A stretch of DNA of 64,000 bases from Megamerina dolium (GCA_963854835.1 OY978530.1:22762937-22826936), one strand, 5' to 3'. Shown: positions 24,582 to 34,908, counted from the first letter of the stretch. Numbers and translations: made by a program. Notes: generated by a model not told the origin, from the letters alone.

Positions 24582-26227
24582 TTAGAAATTCCAAGCGCCG
24601 TCAGGTTCTCCAGTACTTGGTCTTTCCACCTGAGGTCTGGTCTTCCTCTTCTGCGTCGTCCTGTGGATTTTGATGCGCTTTACTATGTCAATATCGGCAT
24701 ACAGCTCGTACAGCTCATGGTTGTACCTTATTCGGTACTCGCCACCAACGCAAATAGGTCCAAAGATCTTGCGTAGGACTTTTCTCTCGAAAACCCCAAG
24801 CATTCGCTCATCCGAGGTGGAAATTGTCCAGGCTTCAGCGCCATATGTTAGGACAGGCATGATGAGAGACTTGTAGAGTGTAGTTTTCGTTCTTCGAGAG
24901 AGGGCTCGACTTCTCAATTGCTTACTCAGCCCAAAGTAACACCTGTTAGCAAGAGTTATCCTACGCATGATCTCCAAGCTGACGTCATTACTGCTGTTAA
25001 TGCTGGTTCCAAGATAGACAAAGCCCCTTACTACTTCAAAAGCGTAGTTGTCAACAGTAACGTGCTGTCCAAGACGCCGGGACTCTTTGTTTGTTGACAC
25101 TAGATACTTCGTCTTGCCCTCGTTCACCGTGAGACCCATCTGACGCGACTCTCTTTCCAACTCTGAGAATGCTGCACTGACTGCTCGCGTGTTCATGCCG
25201 ATTATGTCAATATCGTCGGCATACGCTAACAGCATGACACTTTTGTTGAAGATAGTGCCATTATGTCGTAGATCAGCAGCTCGTATTATTTTCTCCATAA
25301 TAAGATTGAAGAAGTCGCACGATAACGAATCACCTTGTCTGAAACCCCGTTCGGTATTAAACGGTGCGGAGAGGTCCTTCCCAATTTTCACTGCACAACG
25401 GGAGTTATGCAGTGTCATTCTACAAAGTCGAATGAGCTTTGCAGGAATACCGAACTCAGACATTGTTGCGTAGAGGTAATCCCTTACCGGACTGTTGAAA
25501 GCGGCTTTATAATCAACAAATATGTGGTGTGTGTCGATCTGTTTTTCTTGGGTCTTCTCCAGGATTTGGCGCAGTGTGAAAATCTGGTCGATGGTGGATT
25601 TACCAGGTCTGAAGCCACACTGATAAGGTCCAATCAGGTTGCTGAGCATAGGCTTCAACCTTTCACACAGTACGCTCGATAGAACCTTGTACGCGATGCT
25701 CAGGAGACTTATTCCACGGTAGTTGGCGCAAATTGTGGGGTCTCCTTTTTATGTACAGGACAGAGAACACTGAGCCTCCAATCATCAGGCATGCTTTCGT
25801 CCGACCATATTCTGCTTATGAGCTGGTGCATGCGGGTGAGCAGCTCATCGCCTCCGGTCTTAAACAACTCGGCAGGCAGGCCATCAGCACGTGCAGCTTT
25901 GTTGTTCTTCAGCCTCAAAATGGCCGTTTCAAACTCGTCATAGTCGGGTGGTGGAACATCAACACCATCATCTGTAATTGGGGTTATCGGGCATTCTCCT
26001 CCACTGGCGGAATTGTTCGTAGCATCGCCATTCAGTAACGTGGAGAAGTGTTCCCTCCATAGGCTCAGTACACTCTGGACATCCGTAACCAGATTCCCAT
26101 TTCCATCACGACAAGAAGAGGCTCCGGGATTTAAACCTCCACTCAGGCGCTTGATCTTTTCAAAGAATTTTCGAGTCTCATTCTTGTCGGTACACATCTC
26201 TATCTCCTCACACTCGCGTCTTTCCAA
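24582..26227 (-). pseudogene. RTE-like reverse transcriptase region
   Basis: The 172-codon frame 26227-25709 carries the linker and the start of the RT (LKNNKAARADGLPAELFKTG, SVLCPVHKKE). A frameshift follows. The 358-codon frame 25658-24582 then carries YQCGFRPGKSTIDQIFTLRQ, HHIFVDYKAAFNSPVRDYL (catalytic Asp in FVDYKAAF), GFRQGDSLSCDFFNLIMEK, LLAYADDIDIIGMNTRA (catalytic YADD), VYLGTSINSSND and VLTYGAEAWTIS. FNSP stands where related copies have FDSP. It reverse-transcribes the element's own RNA at the nicked target. Confidence 0.9.
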
Positions 26228-26278
26228 CTCCCTCTTCTTGCGCCTGAAAAGACGTCTCTCTGCACTCCTTTTCTCTCT

Positions 26279-27420
26279 TTACCGCTCCTTAACAGCTCGC
26301 GTTACGCCTGCACGCAGTGTTTTTCTGTAGGCGGCGTCTTTCTCTGCGGTAGCGTCGCGACACTCCTGATCATACCACTCATTCCTCAGAGGCCGGTAGT
26401 AACCGATTACCTCCTCGGCAGCAGTAGTCATGGAGTGGGATATATGTGTCCACCGTGCGCATGTATCATCAAGTGGGGGAGTGTTCTGCATAAGCAGATC
26501 CGATAGTCGAGTGGAAAATGCATCTGCTGTCTCTGGTGATCGCAGCTTACTGACGTCGAGCTTTCTCTGTGTGGGACTTCTCTTGTTATTTGCGACACAT
26601 AGGCGTGTGCGCACTGTAGCTGCAACAAGGTAGTGATCCGAGTCGATGTTGGCACCACGGATCGAATTCACGTCCATCACACTGGAAGCATGCTTTCCGT
26701 CAATCACCACATGATCAATTTGGTTTCTTGTACGTTGATCTGGAGACATCCATGTCGCTTTGTGGATGTCGAGATGCTGGAACTTGGCACCATCAATTAC
26801 CATGTTTCGTGCTGCGGCGAAGTCGATCAGCCTCATTCCGTTATCGGAGGTGTTCTGGTGGAGGCTGAATTTTCCGACAGTTGGACCAAAGGTACCTTCC
26901 TTGCCCACCCTGGCATTAAAGTCGCCAAGCACGATTTTGATATCGCGGCGGGGGCAGCGGTCATAAGCTTCTTCGAGGCGCTGAAAGAAGCTCTCCTTGG
27001 TCACATTGTCCTTCTCATCCGTCGGAGCGTGCGCACATATAAGGCTGATGTTGAAAAATTTTGCCTTGATGCGGATTGTGGCCAGCCGTTCGTTCACAGG
27101 CGTGAACTATGAGACAAGATGTCGTAGTCTCTTACTGACCAAAAATCCACATCCTAATTCGTGCCTTTCAGCATGGCAACTGTAGTAGATGTCACAGGAC
27201 GCTCTTTTGGAGCAGCCCTGTCCTGTCCATCGCATTTCCTGGAGAGCGGTGATGTCAGCTCTGTATTTTTCGAGGACATCAACCAGCTGGATAGAGGCAC
27301 CCATCCTATAAGGGACCGGACATTCCAGGTGCATATCCGTAAATCATTGTCCTTTTTACGATTGCGGGGGTCATCAACAAAAGCGGTAGTCCTTATCCGA
27401 GGCATATTTGTTTTTTTCAT
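26279..27420 (-). pseudogene. RTE-like AP endonuclease region
   Basis: The first frame (27420-27154) has LRICTWNVRSL, the N-terminal Asn motif of AP endonucleases. A shifted frame (27334-27107) has ITALQEMRWTGQG with the catalytic Glu. The main 272-codon frame (27097-26279) has IVLGDFNARVG, TWMSPDQRTRNQIDHVVID and GANIDSDHYLV, the catalytic D/N/H sites. This enzyme nicks target DNA so that the RT can prime on the cut. Residues look intact; only the frame is broken. Confidence 0.88.
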
Positions 27421-27900
27421 TGGGGGGGTTTTTTATGTGGCGGGTCCCAAACCCAACGCACAACCTCTAACCGAGGAGATTTTCGCCACTCACTTCAGCC
27501 GCCTCCCAGCGGGTGCCAGGAAAACGTTGCCCGGTGCTCGCCACATGGAGGGCCCCCATTAATAATAATGAAAGCGCCATCACAGAGTAAGCAGAGCAAG
27601 CTATATGACTACCCCTCATTAACAAATAAAGGTATCATCACATAGCGCTCAGATCAAACTACATGACAGCCAGTGAGTTGACTTGCGATGAGTTCAACAA
27701 GGATTGCGCTAGCCCCACCTGGTTGAGGCAGTTAGACACGTTACCTTGCGAAAACACCACCAGACCATGTAGTGACATGTAGTGTTAGTTATTTCTCGTA
27801 CTGTGGAGGTTCCCAGAAAGTATTCAAATGACAACTTATTAAAACCAGCTCCAGTGCCAGATACCTGGAAAGAGATTTTTTAGTTATTATCAAATTTTAG

Positions 27901-28716
27901 CCATGGACATACATACACCTGTGTTCAAAATGATAGGAATGAAATTCAAAATTATTTTGCAAACAATATCATTTAAATTTTATATTTTAATTGAATCTAT
28001 AATCTTTAATTTTTTCGCGTAACGAGGTAAAACAAAATGTTTTGAAAGTGTTAAACGTGTTTGGTAGGTAGTCAAATGATAAAAACAAACAAAATCGGTA
28101 CAAGCTGTATCTAATAGCCTAGACAGACGACAGCCTAATTCCGGATTACCGAGTTAATTCGAATTAACTCAGGCATTAACTGCAGCTAATCCGCATTAAC
28201 TCTATGAGTTAATTCTCAAAATAAGAGGATTAGGGCAATTTGCGATGGCAGCACTGCTGAAAATTTTCTATTGTGAATTTTTCTCGATCCATTTTACAAA
28301 ATATTAGGTGTGTTCGCTTGCAAAAAACTTTCAACAATTGTTAATCGTTTTCAACATGAAAAGCGTTGGCGAACAAATAAAATGCAGCTATCAATTACGA
28401 ACTGTGAATGTCAATTTACAAGTTTCTGATAGTTTCCAGTTCACATACTTCTTGTAGGTTTTCTCATATCGAGAGTGACAGATGACAGAAATTGATAGTG
28501 ATAGTAATGTAATTGAGCAGACCTAATAAAACAGCAATCAGCCGTTTAGTTAATCCACACTGCGGTTACAGAAATGCTAGCAGTAACTATCCTGCAGGGG
28601 CCAGCCATCGTTGTCCAAATTACAAGGGAAGCTATTGCCAAGTAGCTGCATTCACCGCCGAGCACACGAGTTTTGCCATATCAAAATAAAAATTTTAACT
28701 TTAAAGTATATTCGAC
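27901..28716. other. Spacer with a 20-bp perfect palindrome
   Basis: No gene is seen. GAGTTAATTCGAATTAACTC at 28151-28170 is a perfect 20-bp palindrome, followed by further TTAACTC/GAGTTAA pairs up to 28215. The left end may continue the Harbinger remnant. Confidence 0.6.
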
Positions 28717-29054
28717 AATAAGTTAGGTTAGGTTAGGGTACGTGGCTGCTCTCTCTCTCTCTGAGAGGACACACTTATGCCAGAAAAGCCCATTGTGATC
28801 CCACGGAGCTTCTCTTCCAATACTGTTGAACGTGTTAAATTTGGACAGCATTAAAAGGGACCTACTTATATGAACCGGTTCCGAAAGGCTGGACCATTGT
28901 GACATAACTTTAACTTAGTTTTGTCACAGACCTCTTTTTAAAAAGCATTTTTGGCAAATTGTTACTGCCGGAAAAATTGCCAATCCTTAGCGGCAGGTGG
29001 GTACCGTTCGAAAGAAACATCTTTTCGATATCAAATTTTGATATGCTTCAGCCG

Positions 29055-29065
29055 GGGATTGAACC
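29055..29065 (-). promoter_or_regulatory. Pol III B box of SINE copy 3
   Basis: On the minus strand this reads GGTTCAATCCC, matching the type-2 Pol III B box consensus GGTTCRANNCC. It corresponds to the T arm of the ancestral tRNA and lies about 35 bp downstream of the A box, as in tRNA genes. Confidence 0.8.
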
Positions 29066-29096
29066 CGCGACCTACAGATCAGAAGGGCAACGCACT

Positions 29097-29110
29097 AAAC
29101 CACTGAGCTA
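29097..29110 (-). promoter_or_regulatory. Pol III A box of SINE copy 3
   Basis: On the minus strand this reads TAGCTCAGTGGTTT, fitting the A box consensus TRGCNNAGYNGG apart from the last bases. It derives from the tRNA D arm and sits about 13 bp inside the SINE 5' end, as expected for internal Pol III promoters. Confidence 0.75.
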
Positions 29111-29335
29111 CGGCACCCACGAAAATAAGTTAATATTACAGTAACATGTGTAAATAAGTGACTTGCTACAACTTTCGGTTAACATTATGTTAATCACTTG
29201 ACATACACAAACAATTTCTAAATTGTTTTCCATCAATCTAGAGACGTCATATATGAGAGAAAAGCTGAAAAGGGTACTGTTAGCAGGATAATTTATAACA
29301 ATTGTTACAAAGCTCTGCAAATTTGTGATTACCCG

Positions 29336-29430
29336 ATTATGTAGTCTGCAGTGTGCACACTAACCACTAACCGGACTATTTAACCGACAAAATAGTTGGC
29401 CAACTAAAAAGTTTGCAGTGTGCGGGGGCT
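29336..29430. repeat. Short MITE-like repeat, copy 1
   Basis: TAGTCTGCAGTGTGCACACT with CTAACCACTAACCGGACTATT, then AAATAGTTGGCCAACTA and AAAAGTTTGCAGTGTGCGG. The same arrangement, expanded in the middle, is at 41140-41275. Similar wording (TAAATAGTCGGCCAACT) lies at 23680-23700 beside the Harbinger remnant, so a PIF/Harbinger-derived MITE is possible. No TSD was confirmed. Confidence 0.6.
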
Positions 29431-29998
29431 CTATATGATGTTGCAATAATCCTCTTCTTATTGTTTACTGCGATGCCTGTATATTGCGACTACGTAAGCC
29501 TTGGGCGACTTGACGCACTGAAATACACAGCTGAATTTTGCTCAAGTGAATAATCTGCTGACCTTGACGTGATGTTGTTGCTACGTTTGGCTTGATGTTG
29601 GGACGCTCGTTAACAGTTTTTTCACCTTTTCATTGCTCCACCCAATGTTGCACGAACGACATCGATTTTTCAATATTTTGGCAGCTGCTGTAATGTTTAA
29701 TTTTGGGCTACGATGGTGACAATCTGCAGATAATCCAGGATGATAGTCCTCGCAACTATATGTGCAATGATCGCAAATTTAATTTAAAAAGCGATTGCGA
29801 ATGTTAGAAATGAATGAATGTTAGGCGTATCTCGGCAGGACCAACGTAACCACAACACCAATACCTTCATACACGTTTTTTTTCATAACACACACACGCA
29901 CTTTTTTGAAATGAAGAAAGAGCCAATAAAATTTATCTGTGCTCAATTTCACAGTTCACTCTCTTTGTGCAGCAGAATTTAATGGAAAAAAAGGGAAC

Positions 29999-30215
29999 AA
30001 GTGCAGAATACGGACTCAGAAGGGAAAAAAAAACAAAAAATTGCCTCTGATAGAGCTTCGTTTTGTGAATATAAAAAATAAAAAATTTGTCTCTGCAAAT
30101 GCACATACAAGGCGTGGCTCAAGGTCAAAGTTCAAAATTGAGGTCGAGATTATTCCATGGAGACGCAATTTTTTTCTATAATATGGGTATCATAAGAAAG
30201 GTTTTTTAAATACCT
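29999..30215 (+). repeat. F1 left inverted repeat
   Basis: Starts AAGTGCAGAATACGG and runs through GCAAATGCACATACAAGGCG and GGTCAAAGTTCAAAATTGAG to about AATACCTTTCTACTG. It pairs with 33122-33330. The 80-codon frame crossing it (29939-30181) has a mirrored counterpart in the right arm (33390-33142). This reflects the repeat and is not evidence of a gene. Confidence 0.85.
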
Positions 30216-30230
30216 TTCTACTGATATATA

Positions 30231-31496
30231 AAGAGTTATCCATTTTGCGGTTTCAAAAGTAGTACATCTACTTTTTTATTATAAAGTTTGAACGTTGACA
30301 TTATGTGTGAAATACTACATCATTTAAATGACCACCACGCAAATTGTTGCAAGCATCGATTCTTTTGAGGTAATTTTCGACCACTTTTTGACACATATTG
30401 GGCCGTATCTCAGCCATAACGTGACGAATGTTGGTTTTTAGGTGCTCAAGAGTTAAAGGTTTATCTGCATAAACACGGTCTTTCGCGTAGCTCCACAAAA
30501 GTCAAGCGGTGTCAAATCGCATGATCTTGGTGGCCACTTGATATCGCCACGACGAGAAATTACGCGGCCAGAAAATTTCTCTTGCAATAAAGCCATATTC
30601 GCTCGAGTTGTGTGGCATGTGGCACCGTCTTGTTGAAACCACATATTCTCTAAGTCATATTCTTCAATAGCAGGCAAAAAAAAGTCGGTTATCATATGAC
30701 CATAACGCTCCGAATTGACGGTGACAGTCGTTCCATCGTCGTTTTCGAAGAAGTAAGGTCGAATCACACCTCCGGACCCAAGAGCTCACCAAGCAGTGAC
30801 TTTTTGTAGATGTAGTGGCCTCTCTTCAATTACTTGAGGATTCTCAGAACCCCAAATACGACAATTTTGTTTGTTAACATACCCACCGAGTGAGAAATGT
30901 GCTTCGTCGCTGAAGAAAATTTTGTTCGAAAAATCGCCGTCCACCGCCTGTTGTTCAAGCACCCATTCGACGTATCTACGACGTTGTGAATGGTTAGCTG
31001 GCTTCAGTTGTTGTGTGAGCTGGATTTTATATGGATGTAGGTGTAGATCCAAATGCAAAATACGCCATAATGTGCCGTAAGACAGTCCTAATTCCTGAGA
31101 ACGACGAGAAATCGACACATTCGGGTCTTCGGCAACACTTTCACTTACAGCAGCGATATTTTCGGTGGTACGAGCGAAACGATGATGCACAGGCCTTACA
31201 ATATCTGTAACCGATCCAGTCTCTTCATATTTGTTCACAATTTTGCCAATTGCTTGCGTAGTTGGACGATTATGTAAACCATAATCTCCTCTTAAAGCAC
31301 GATATGTGGCTGTGGCAGAATCACCATTTTTGTAGTAGGGTTTTACAATTTTAATGCGTTGTGTGATAGTTAAGCGATCCATTTGTCCAAATGTCAGACT
31401 TTGAACTGAAAATGAAAGAAATTGTTTTAACAACTCAGTTTGACAGATGTCGAATTCTAGCCCTATACTTTTGAAACCGCGGAATGGATAACCCTT
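30231..31496 (-). mobile_element. DD41D mariner (rosa-like), copy 2
   Basis: TA duplications lie at 30229-30230 and 31497-31498. The inverted repeats are the same as in copy 1 (one base changed at the left, AAGAGTTATCC). The transposase starts at 31382 (MDRLTITQRIKIV). This copy keeps ERYGHMITDFFL, which copies 1 and 3 lack, and CDLTPLDF with the third Asp. Counting from the Asp of QQDGATCHT gives 41 residues between the second and third Asp, the DD41D spacing. A TGA at 30786-30788 follows TAW, and a frameshift follows near 30500. It sits inside foldback-like element F1. Confidence 0.93.
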
Positions 31497-31774
31497 TATA
31501 ATTTAATACCTATTTTTTACATTTTAAAAGTTATTATCAAAACCATAAATTTGAAATTTTTTTTTTCAAAAACCAATTTTTTTTTTAAATAAGCCTTATT
31601 TACCTATCGAAAATTTAGCACCATACTAAAGCTTATACAATTACCTTCACAACGGTGTATAAAACATATTTTTCCAGAATTTGTATGCATTTCAAAAATT
31701 GTTTTCAAGCTGATACTTCATCAAGTGTTACCAATATGGACGGTTTTCGATACAATTACCTGCATGTCTTCAAA

Positions 31775-32640
31775 TTCAGTATCGCAACCAACAGTATTTT
31801 AGGACAAAAGCTTTTTTGATAGCCGGCCTTCGGCCGGGCGCAAAAAAAATAACCCTTATAGGCCCGACGCCGGCTTCGAGACCAACAGTATTTTATGACA
31901 AAAGCTTTTTTGATAGCTGGCCTTTGGCCGGGCGCAAAAAAAATAACCCTTATAGGCCCGACGCCGGCTTCGCGACCAACAGTATTTTATGACAAAAGCT
32001 TTTTTGATAGCCGGCCTTTGGCCGGGCGCAAAAAAAATAACCCTTATAGGCCCGACGCCGGCTTCGCGACCAACAGTATTTTAGGAAAAAAGCTTTTTTG
32101 ATAGCCGGCCTTCGGCCGGGCGCAAAAAAAATAACCCTTATAGGCCCGACGCCGGCTTCGAGACCAACAGTATTTTATGACAAAAGCTTTTTTGATAGCT
32201 GGCCTTTGGCCGGGCGCAAAAAAAATAACCCTTATAGGCCCGACGCCGGCTTCGCGACCAACAGTATTTTATGACAAAAGCTTTTTTGATAGCCGGCCTT
32301 TGGCCGGGCGCAAAAAAAATAACCCTTATAGGCCCGACGCCGGCTTCGCGACCAACAGTATTTTATGATAAAAGCTTTTTTGATAGCCGGCCTTTGGCCG
32401 GGCGCAAAAAAAATAACCCTTATAGGCCCGACGCCGGCTTCGCGACCAACAGTATTTTAGGAAAAAAGCTTTTTTGATAGCCGGCCTTCGGCCGGGCGCA
32501 AAAAAAATAACCCTTATAGGCCCGACGCCGTCTTCGCGACCAACAGTATTTTAGGATAAAAGCTTTTTTATAGACGGCCTTCGGCCGGACGCAAAAAAAT
32601 TATCCTTATAGGCCCGACGACAGCTTCGCGACAGAAGTTT
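31775..32640. repeat. 94-bp tandem array, nine units
   Basis: AAGCTT recurs at 31808, 31902, 31996, 32090, 32184, 32278, 32372, 32466 and 32560, that is exactly every 94 bp. Each unit joins an AT-rich part (CAACAGTATTTTA) to a GC-rich part (GGCCCGACGCCGGCTTCG) and a hairpin CCGGCC-TTY-GGCCGG. Frames read across it (MTKAFLIAGLWPGAKKI repeated) arise because the repeat happens to be open; 94 is not divisible by 3, so no protein repeat is implied. The last two units are more diverged than the inner ones. Confidence 0.97.
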
Positions 32641-33121
32641 TAGCATTGAAATCTCTTTGTAATTTTTAGTATTGAAATTTTATTCATTTGTTTCAATATT
32701 GTATTCACCATCAGGATAATCTACAACATAGGGCTCTAACAATGTGGTCTTTATTAGATTAATAAAAGAATTAGTTAATTATACTATTTCATCCTATTTT
32801 TCCTTAATTCTTTTGTCTATGTCTACCGCTATGATTATAACTGCCTCACTATTCCTCAGTGCACATATTTGCTATAGCGAAAGTATGACCATAAAAAAAT
32901 ATATTTAAAATATATAAAAATTCTTTAAAAATATGTTTTATATACCATTCTAAAGGTAATCCTATGATCTTTGAAATAATATATAATTTTTGATAGGTTA
33001 ATGGGGGACTTTTTCGAAATAAAATTCGGTTTTTACAAAATTTTTATAAAAAATTTATAATTTTCTTCATAACATTTAAAAAGTTAAAAATTCATATAAA
33101 ATATTATACACCTATAAAAAG

Positions 33122-33330
33122 GTATTAAAATTACCTATGTTTTAATACCCATATTGTGGAAAAAACTTGCTTGTCTCTCGAGTAATCTCGACCTCAATTT
33201 TGAACTTTGACCTTGAACCACGCCTTGTGTGGGCATTTGCAGAGACAAATTTTTTATTTTTTATATTCACAAAATGAAGCTCTATCCGAGGCAATTTTTT
33301 TTTTTCCTTCTGAGTCCGTATTCTGCACTT
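33122..33330 (-). repeat. F1 right inverted repeat
   Basis: Complement of the left arm, ending TGAGTCCGTATTCTGCACTT. The two arms differ at scattered positions and by small indels (for example ATTATTCCATGGAGACGC versus the complement of TTGTCTCTCGAGTAAT), so the element is not brand new. Confidence 0.85.
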
Positions 33331-34088
33331 ATGCCAAAAAAAGAGACAAACTGATTTTAAAGTTGCATGTAAAAATATGCAAATATACAATATACAATAA
33401 AAATATACACAACTTTAATATCGGAAGGACTTTTCTTTCAAATGGTACCCAGAGAGAAGGTGATAAAAAACACACGTACACAAAACTTCTGGAAGCATTT
33501 TTGATTCACTATTGAGAATGTGATTGCAAATGTGTCGAACTAAACGGTCACGCGTGTCGTTCATGTTGCCAGGTAACGTCACCAGGACTGTTCTTGCTGA
33601 GGTGGTTGTAAGATGTTGTGTACCAAAATATACCATCACGAAAATTCTAATTTTGGCTCACAACACGCGGAAATTGTTGAATTTTCAGGCTATGTAAATT
33701 TCACAACATCTGTAATTTGAACACTATCTGATCATCTGATCATTTTATATGTTGTGCTTGCCTGCACATTTTTTACACACTGGATCTATGTAACAGTAAT
33801 TTTTTGAATGTCTATATCGTTAACAGGAATTATTATTTTTTGTCTAGGTGACTCAAAGCTAATTTTGGAGAAAGTGAGTTAGTGTGTATATTTCCTTGTT
33901 GTTGTCCTGTGATTTTAATTCTATTGGGAATAGTGAAAGTGGTTGTTTTGCGTATGCTGCATCAGTTATTTGAATAGTATCAATTGATATTTGATTCACT
34001 TTTTTTTATATTGATACTTCATGGTCCCGCTCCGCTAATTCGTTCTTGATTTCTTCTGAGTCAGTGCAGTAATGGATGTTTCAGGAAC
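33331..34088. other. Spacer between F1 and F2, nothing recognised
   Basis: AT-rich, with short frames only (33415-33639 has no known domain). Confidence 0.5.
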
Positions 34089-34908
34089 AACAGAATAGCC
34101 CACTTAAAGGAACAATAAAATTTCTTGAATATATAAACCAAAAATTGTTTCCCGCTAACGCCCATATAAGCCGTGACTCAAGGTCAAAGTTCAAATTTGC
34201 GATCGAAATTATTCAATAAAATCGCAATTTTTCTTACAATAAGGATATAAAAAAAGATTTTTCTTTCGAACGATTCCCACCTGTTGGCAAGCAATTGGCA
34301 ATTCTTCCGGCAGTAATAATTTGCCATGTAAAAGCTTCTAAAATAACTCTGTGACAAAGCTCAAAAAAAGTAATACCCCAAGATTTCTGTCGTTCGGAAC
34401 CGGCTAAAATAAGTAGGTCCCTTCTAATACTGTCCAAAATGTAACACAACAGTACTGGAAGCGAAGCTCGGCTAAGGAGCCTTTCGGGGCTTTAAGTGCC
34501 ACATATTTATTTTATTTTAGGATCAAAATAAAAAATTTGAAATTTTGTTTTTCAAAAATCGATTTTTTTTCCCGAAATAATCACTACTGACCTACAGAAA
34601 ATTTAGAACCATATTCAAGACCATATCATCTTCAAGACCATCAATGGTATAAGAAACATAATTTTAAAAAATTTTTATGTACTTTTAATATTTTTTTTAT
34701 CTTCATACTTTGCCTACTGCAATTAGGTGTATATAAAAAAATTACGAATTTATTGAGTAATTTCGATCGCAAATTTGAAATTTGAACATTATCCACGCCT
34801 TATGTGGGTGTTAGCGAGAAACAATTTTTAGTTTTTTATATTTCCAAAAATAGGGTCTATACGAAAAACATTTTTTTTTGTTTTCCTTTAAGTGGGATAT
34901 TCTGCACT
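34089..34908. mobile_element. Foldback-like element F2, no array
   Basis: Inverted arms of about 150-165 bp: left 34089-34245 (ACAGAATAGCCCACTTAAAG, AAATTTGCGATCGAAATTA) and right 34745-34908 (complement, ending ATTCTGCACT). The interior 34520-34740 resembles 31545-31720 of F1 (TTTCAAAAATCGATTTTTTT, ATTTAGAACCATATTCAAG), but there is no 94-bp array. A SINE (copy 4) lies next to the left arm. The arms share the AGTGCAGAATA-type terminus and the GTGGGCGTTAGCGAGAAAC-type core with F1 only partly, so F1 and F2 are subfamilies. Confidence 0.72.
34257..34519 (+). mobile_element. tRNA-derived SINE, copy 4 (5'-truncated)
   Basis: Plus-strand copy starting TTCTTTCGAACGATTCCCAC in the body, so the tRNA head is lost. 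It ends GGGGCTTTAAGTGCCACATATTTATTTTATTT, the same tail type as copies 1 and 2. More diverged than these. No clear TSD. Confidence 0.82.

Larger units (their letters stand above)
24482..27771 (-). mobile_element. Full-length RTE-like LINE, copy B
   Basis: About 3.29 kb, bounded by a 10-bp TSD (GTGACATGTA at 24472-24481 and 27772-27781). Reading leftward: 5' UTR with the duplicated module (27771 to about 27430), AP endonuclease, RT and a short 3' region ending in a (TAAG)n tail (24482-24497, seen as ACTTACTTACTT). Coding is interrupted by only a few lesions: a frameshift near 27320, a stop near 27107, a stop near 26279 and a frameshift near 25700. It is the best-preserved member of this family here and the reference for the other fragments. 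Confidence 0.9.
23870..27900 (-). pseudogene. PIF/Harbinger transposase, split by RTE insertion
   Basis: Two parts, 23870-24471 and 27782-about 27900, are separated by the RTE-like element. Reading leftward, the upstream part gives LSFEYFLGTSTVREITNTTC. The downstream part gives IIRAIDGKHIRIIQPAHSAS, SYFNYKNFFSCYLMSC, CTDADYKFIFIDVGSYGSSS, IVSDAAFELGNH and TCCVLYNFV. These are motifs of a DDE_Tnp_4-type transposase (first Asp in AIDGKH, second in DVGSYG). A stop lies near 24140. The accompanying Myb-like ORF of Harbinger elements was not found. A DNA transposase gene, killed by stops and by the LINE. Confidence 0.8.
28726..29123 (-). mobile_element. tRNA-derived SINE, copy 3 (full length, CCTAA tail)
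   Basis: TSD AATAAGTTA at 28717-28725 and 29124-29132. On the minus strand the head is followed by the same body as copy 1. The 3' end differs: it reads GCAGCCACGTACCCTAACC and ends in a short (CCTAA)n tail instead of the GTGCCACATATTTATT tail. The body also holds a CT/GAGA-rich insert near 28747-28770 and TCTCAGAGAG. About 398 bp. Confidence 0.87.
29999..33330. mobile_element. Foldback-like element F1 with 94-bp array
   Basis: About 3.3 kb between two long inverted repeats of roughly 215 bp, both ending AAGTGCAGAATACGGACTCA. Inside, from the left: a DD41D mariner (30231-31496), an AT-rich stretch (31497-31780), nine 94-bp tandem units (31775-32640) and a second AT-rich stretch (32641-33120). 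No transposase of its own is present. Element F2 (34089-34908) has related ends, and the array with its left flank recurs inverted at 39465-41147, so this is a repeated mobile family and not a unique locus. Structure resembles foldback-type elements with internal tandem repeats such as Tetris of Drosophila virilis; homology to that element is not claimed. Confidence 0.8.

Noticed and set aside
24540..26330. Several plus-strand frames of 60-115 codons
   Set aside because: Antisense shadows of the RTE-like RT and endonuclease frames, which carry the catalytic motifs.
28724..28740. GGTTAGGTTAGG, similar to the insect telomere repeat TTAGG
   Set aside because: It is the short 3' tail of SINE copy 3; copy 5 has a similar tail, and the run is only a few units long. 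Flies lack TTAGG telomeres.
29055..29115. A tRNA gene on the minus strand
   Set aside because: A and B boxes are present, but the acceptor stem does not close and the sequence continues into the SINE body. Four sister copies share that body.
29939..30181. 80-codon frame with a counterpart at 33142-33390
   Set aside because: The similarity comes from the two inverted arms of the foldback-like element, not from two genes.
31895..32477. Repeated open frames (MTKAFLIAGLWPGAKK...) suggesting a repeat protein
   Set aside because: They come from the 94-bp tandem array. 94 is not a multiple of 3, so the frame changes with every unit, and there is no start context or domain.
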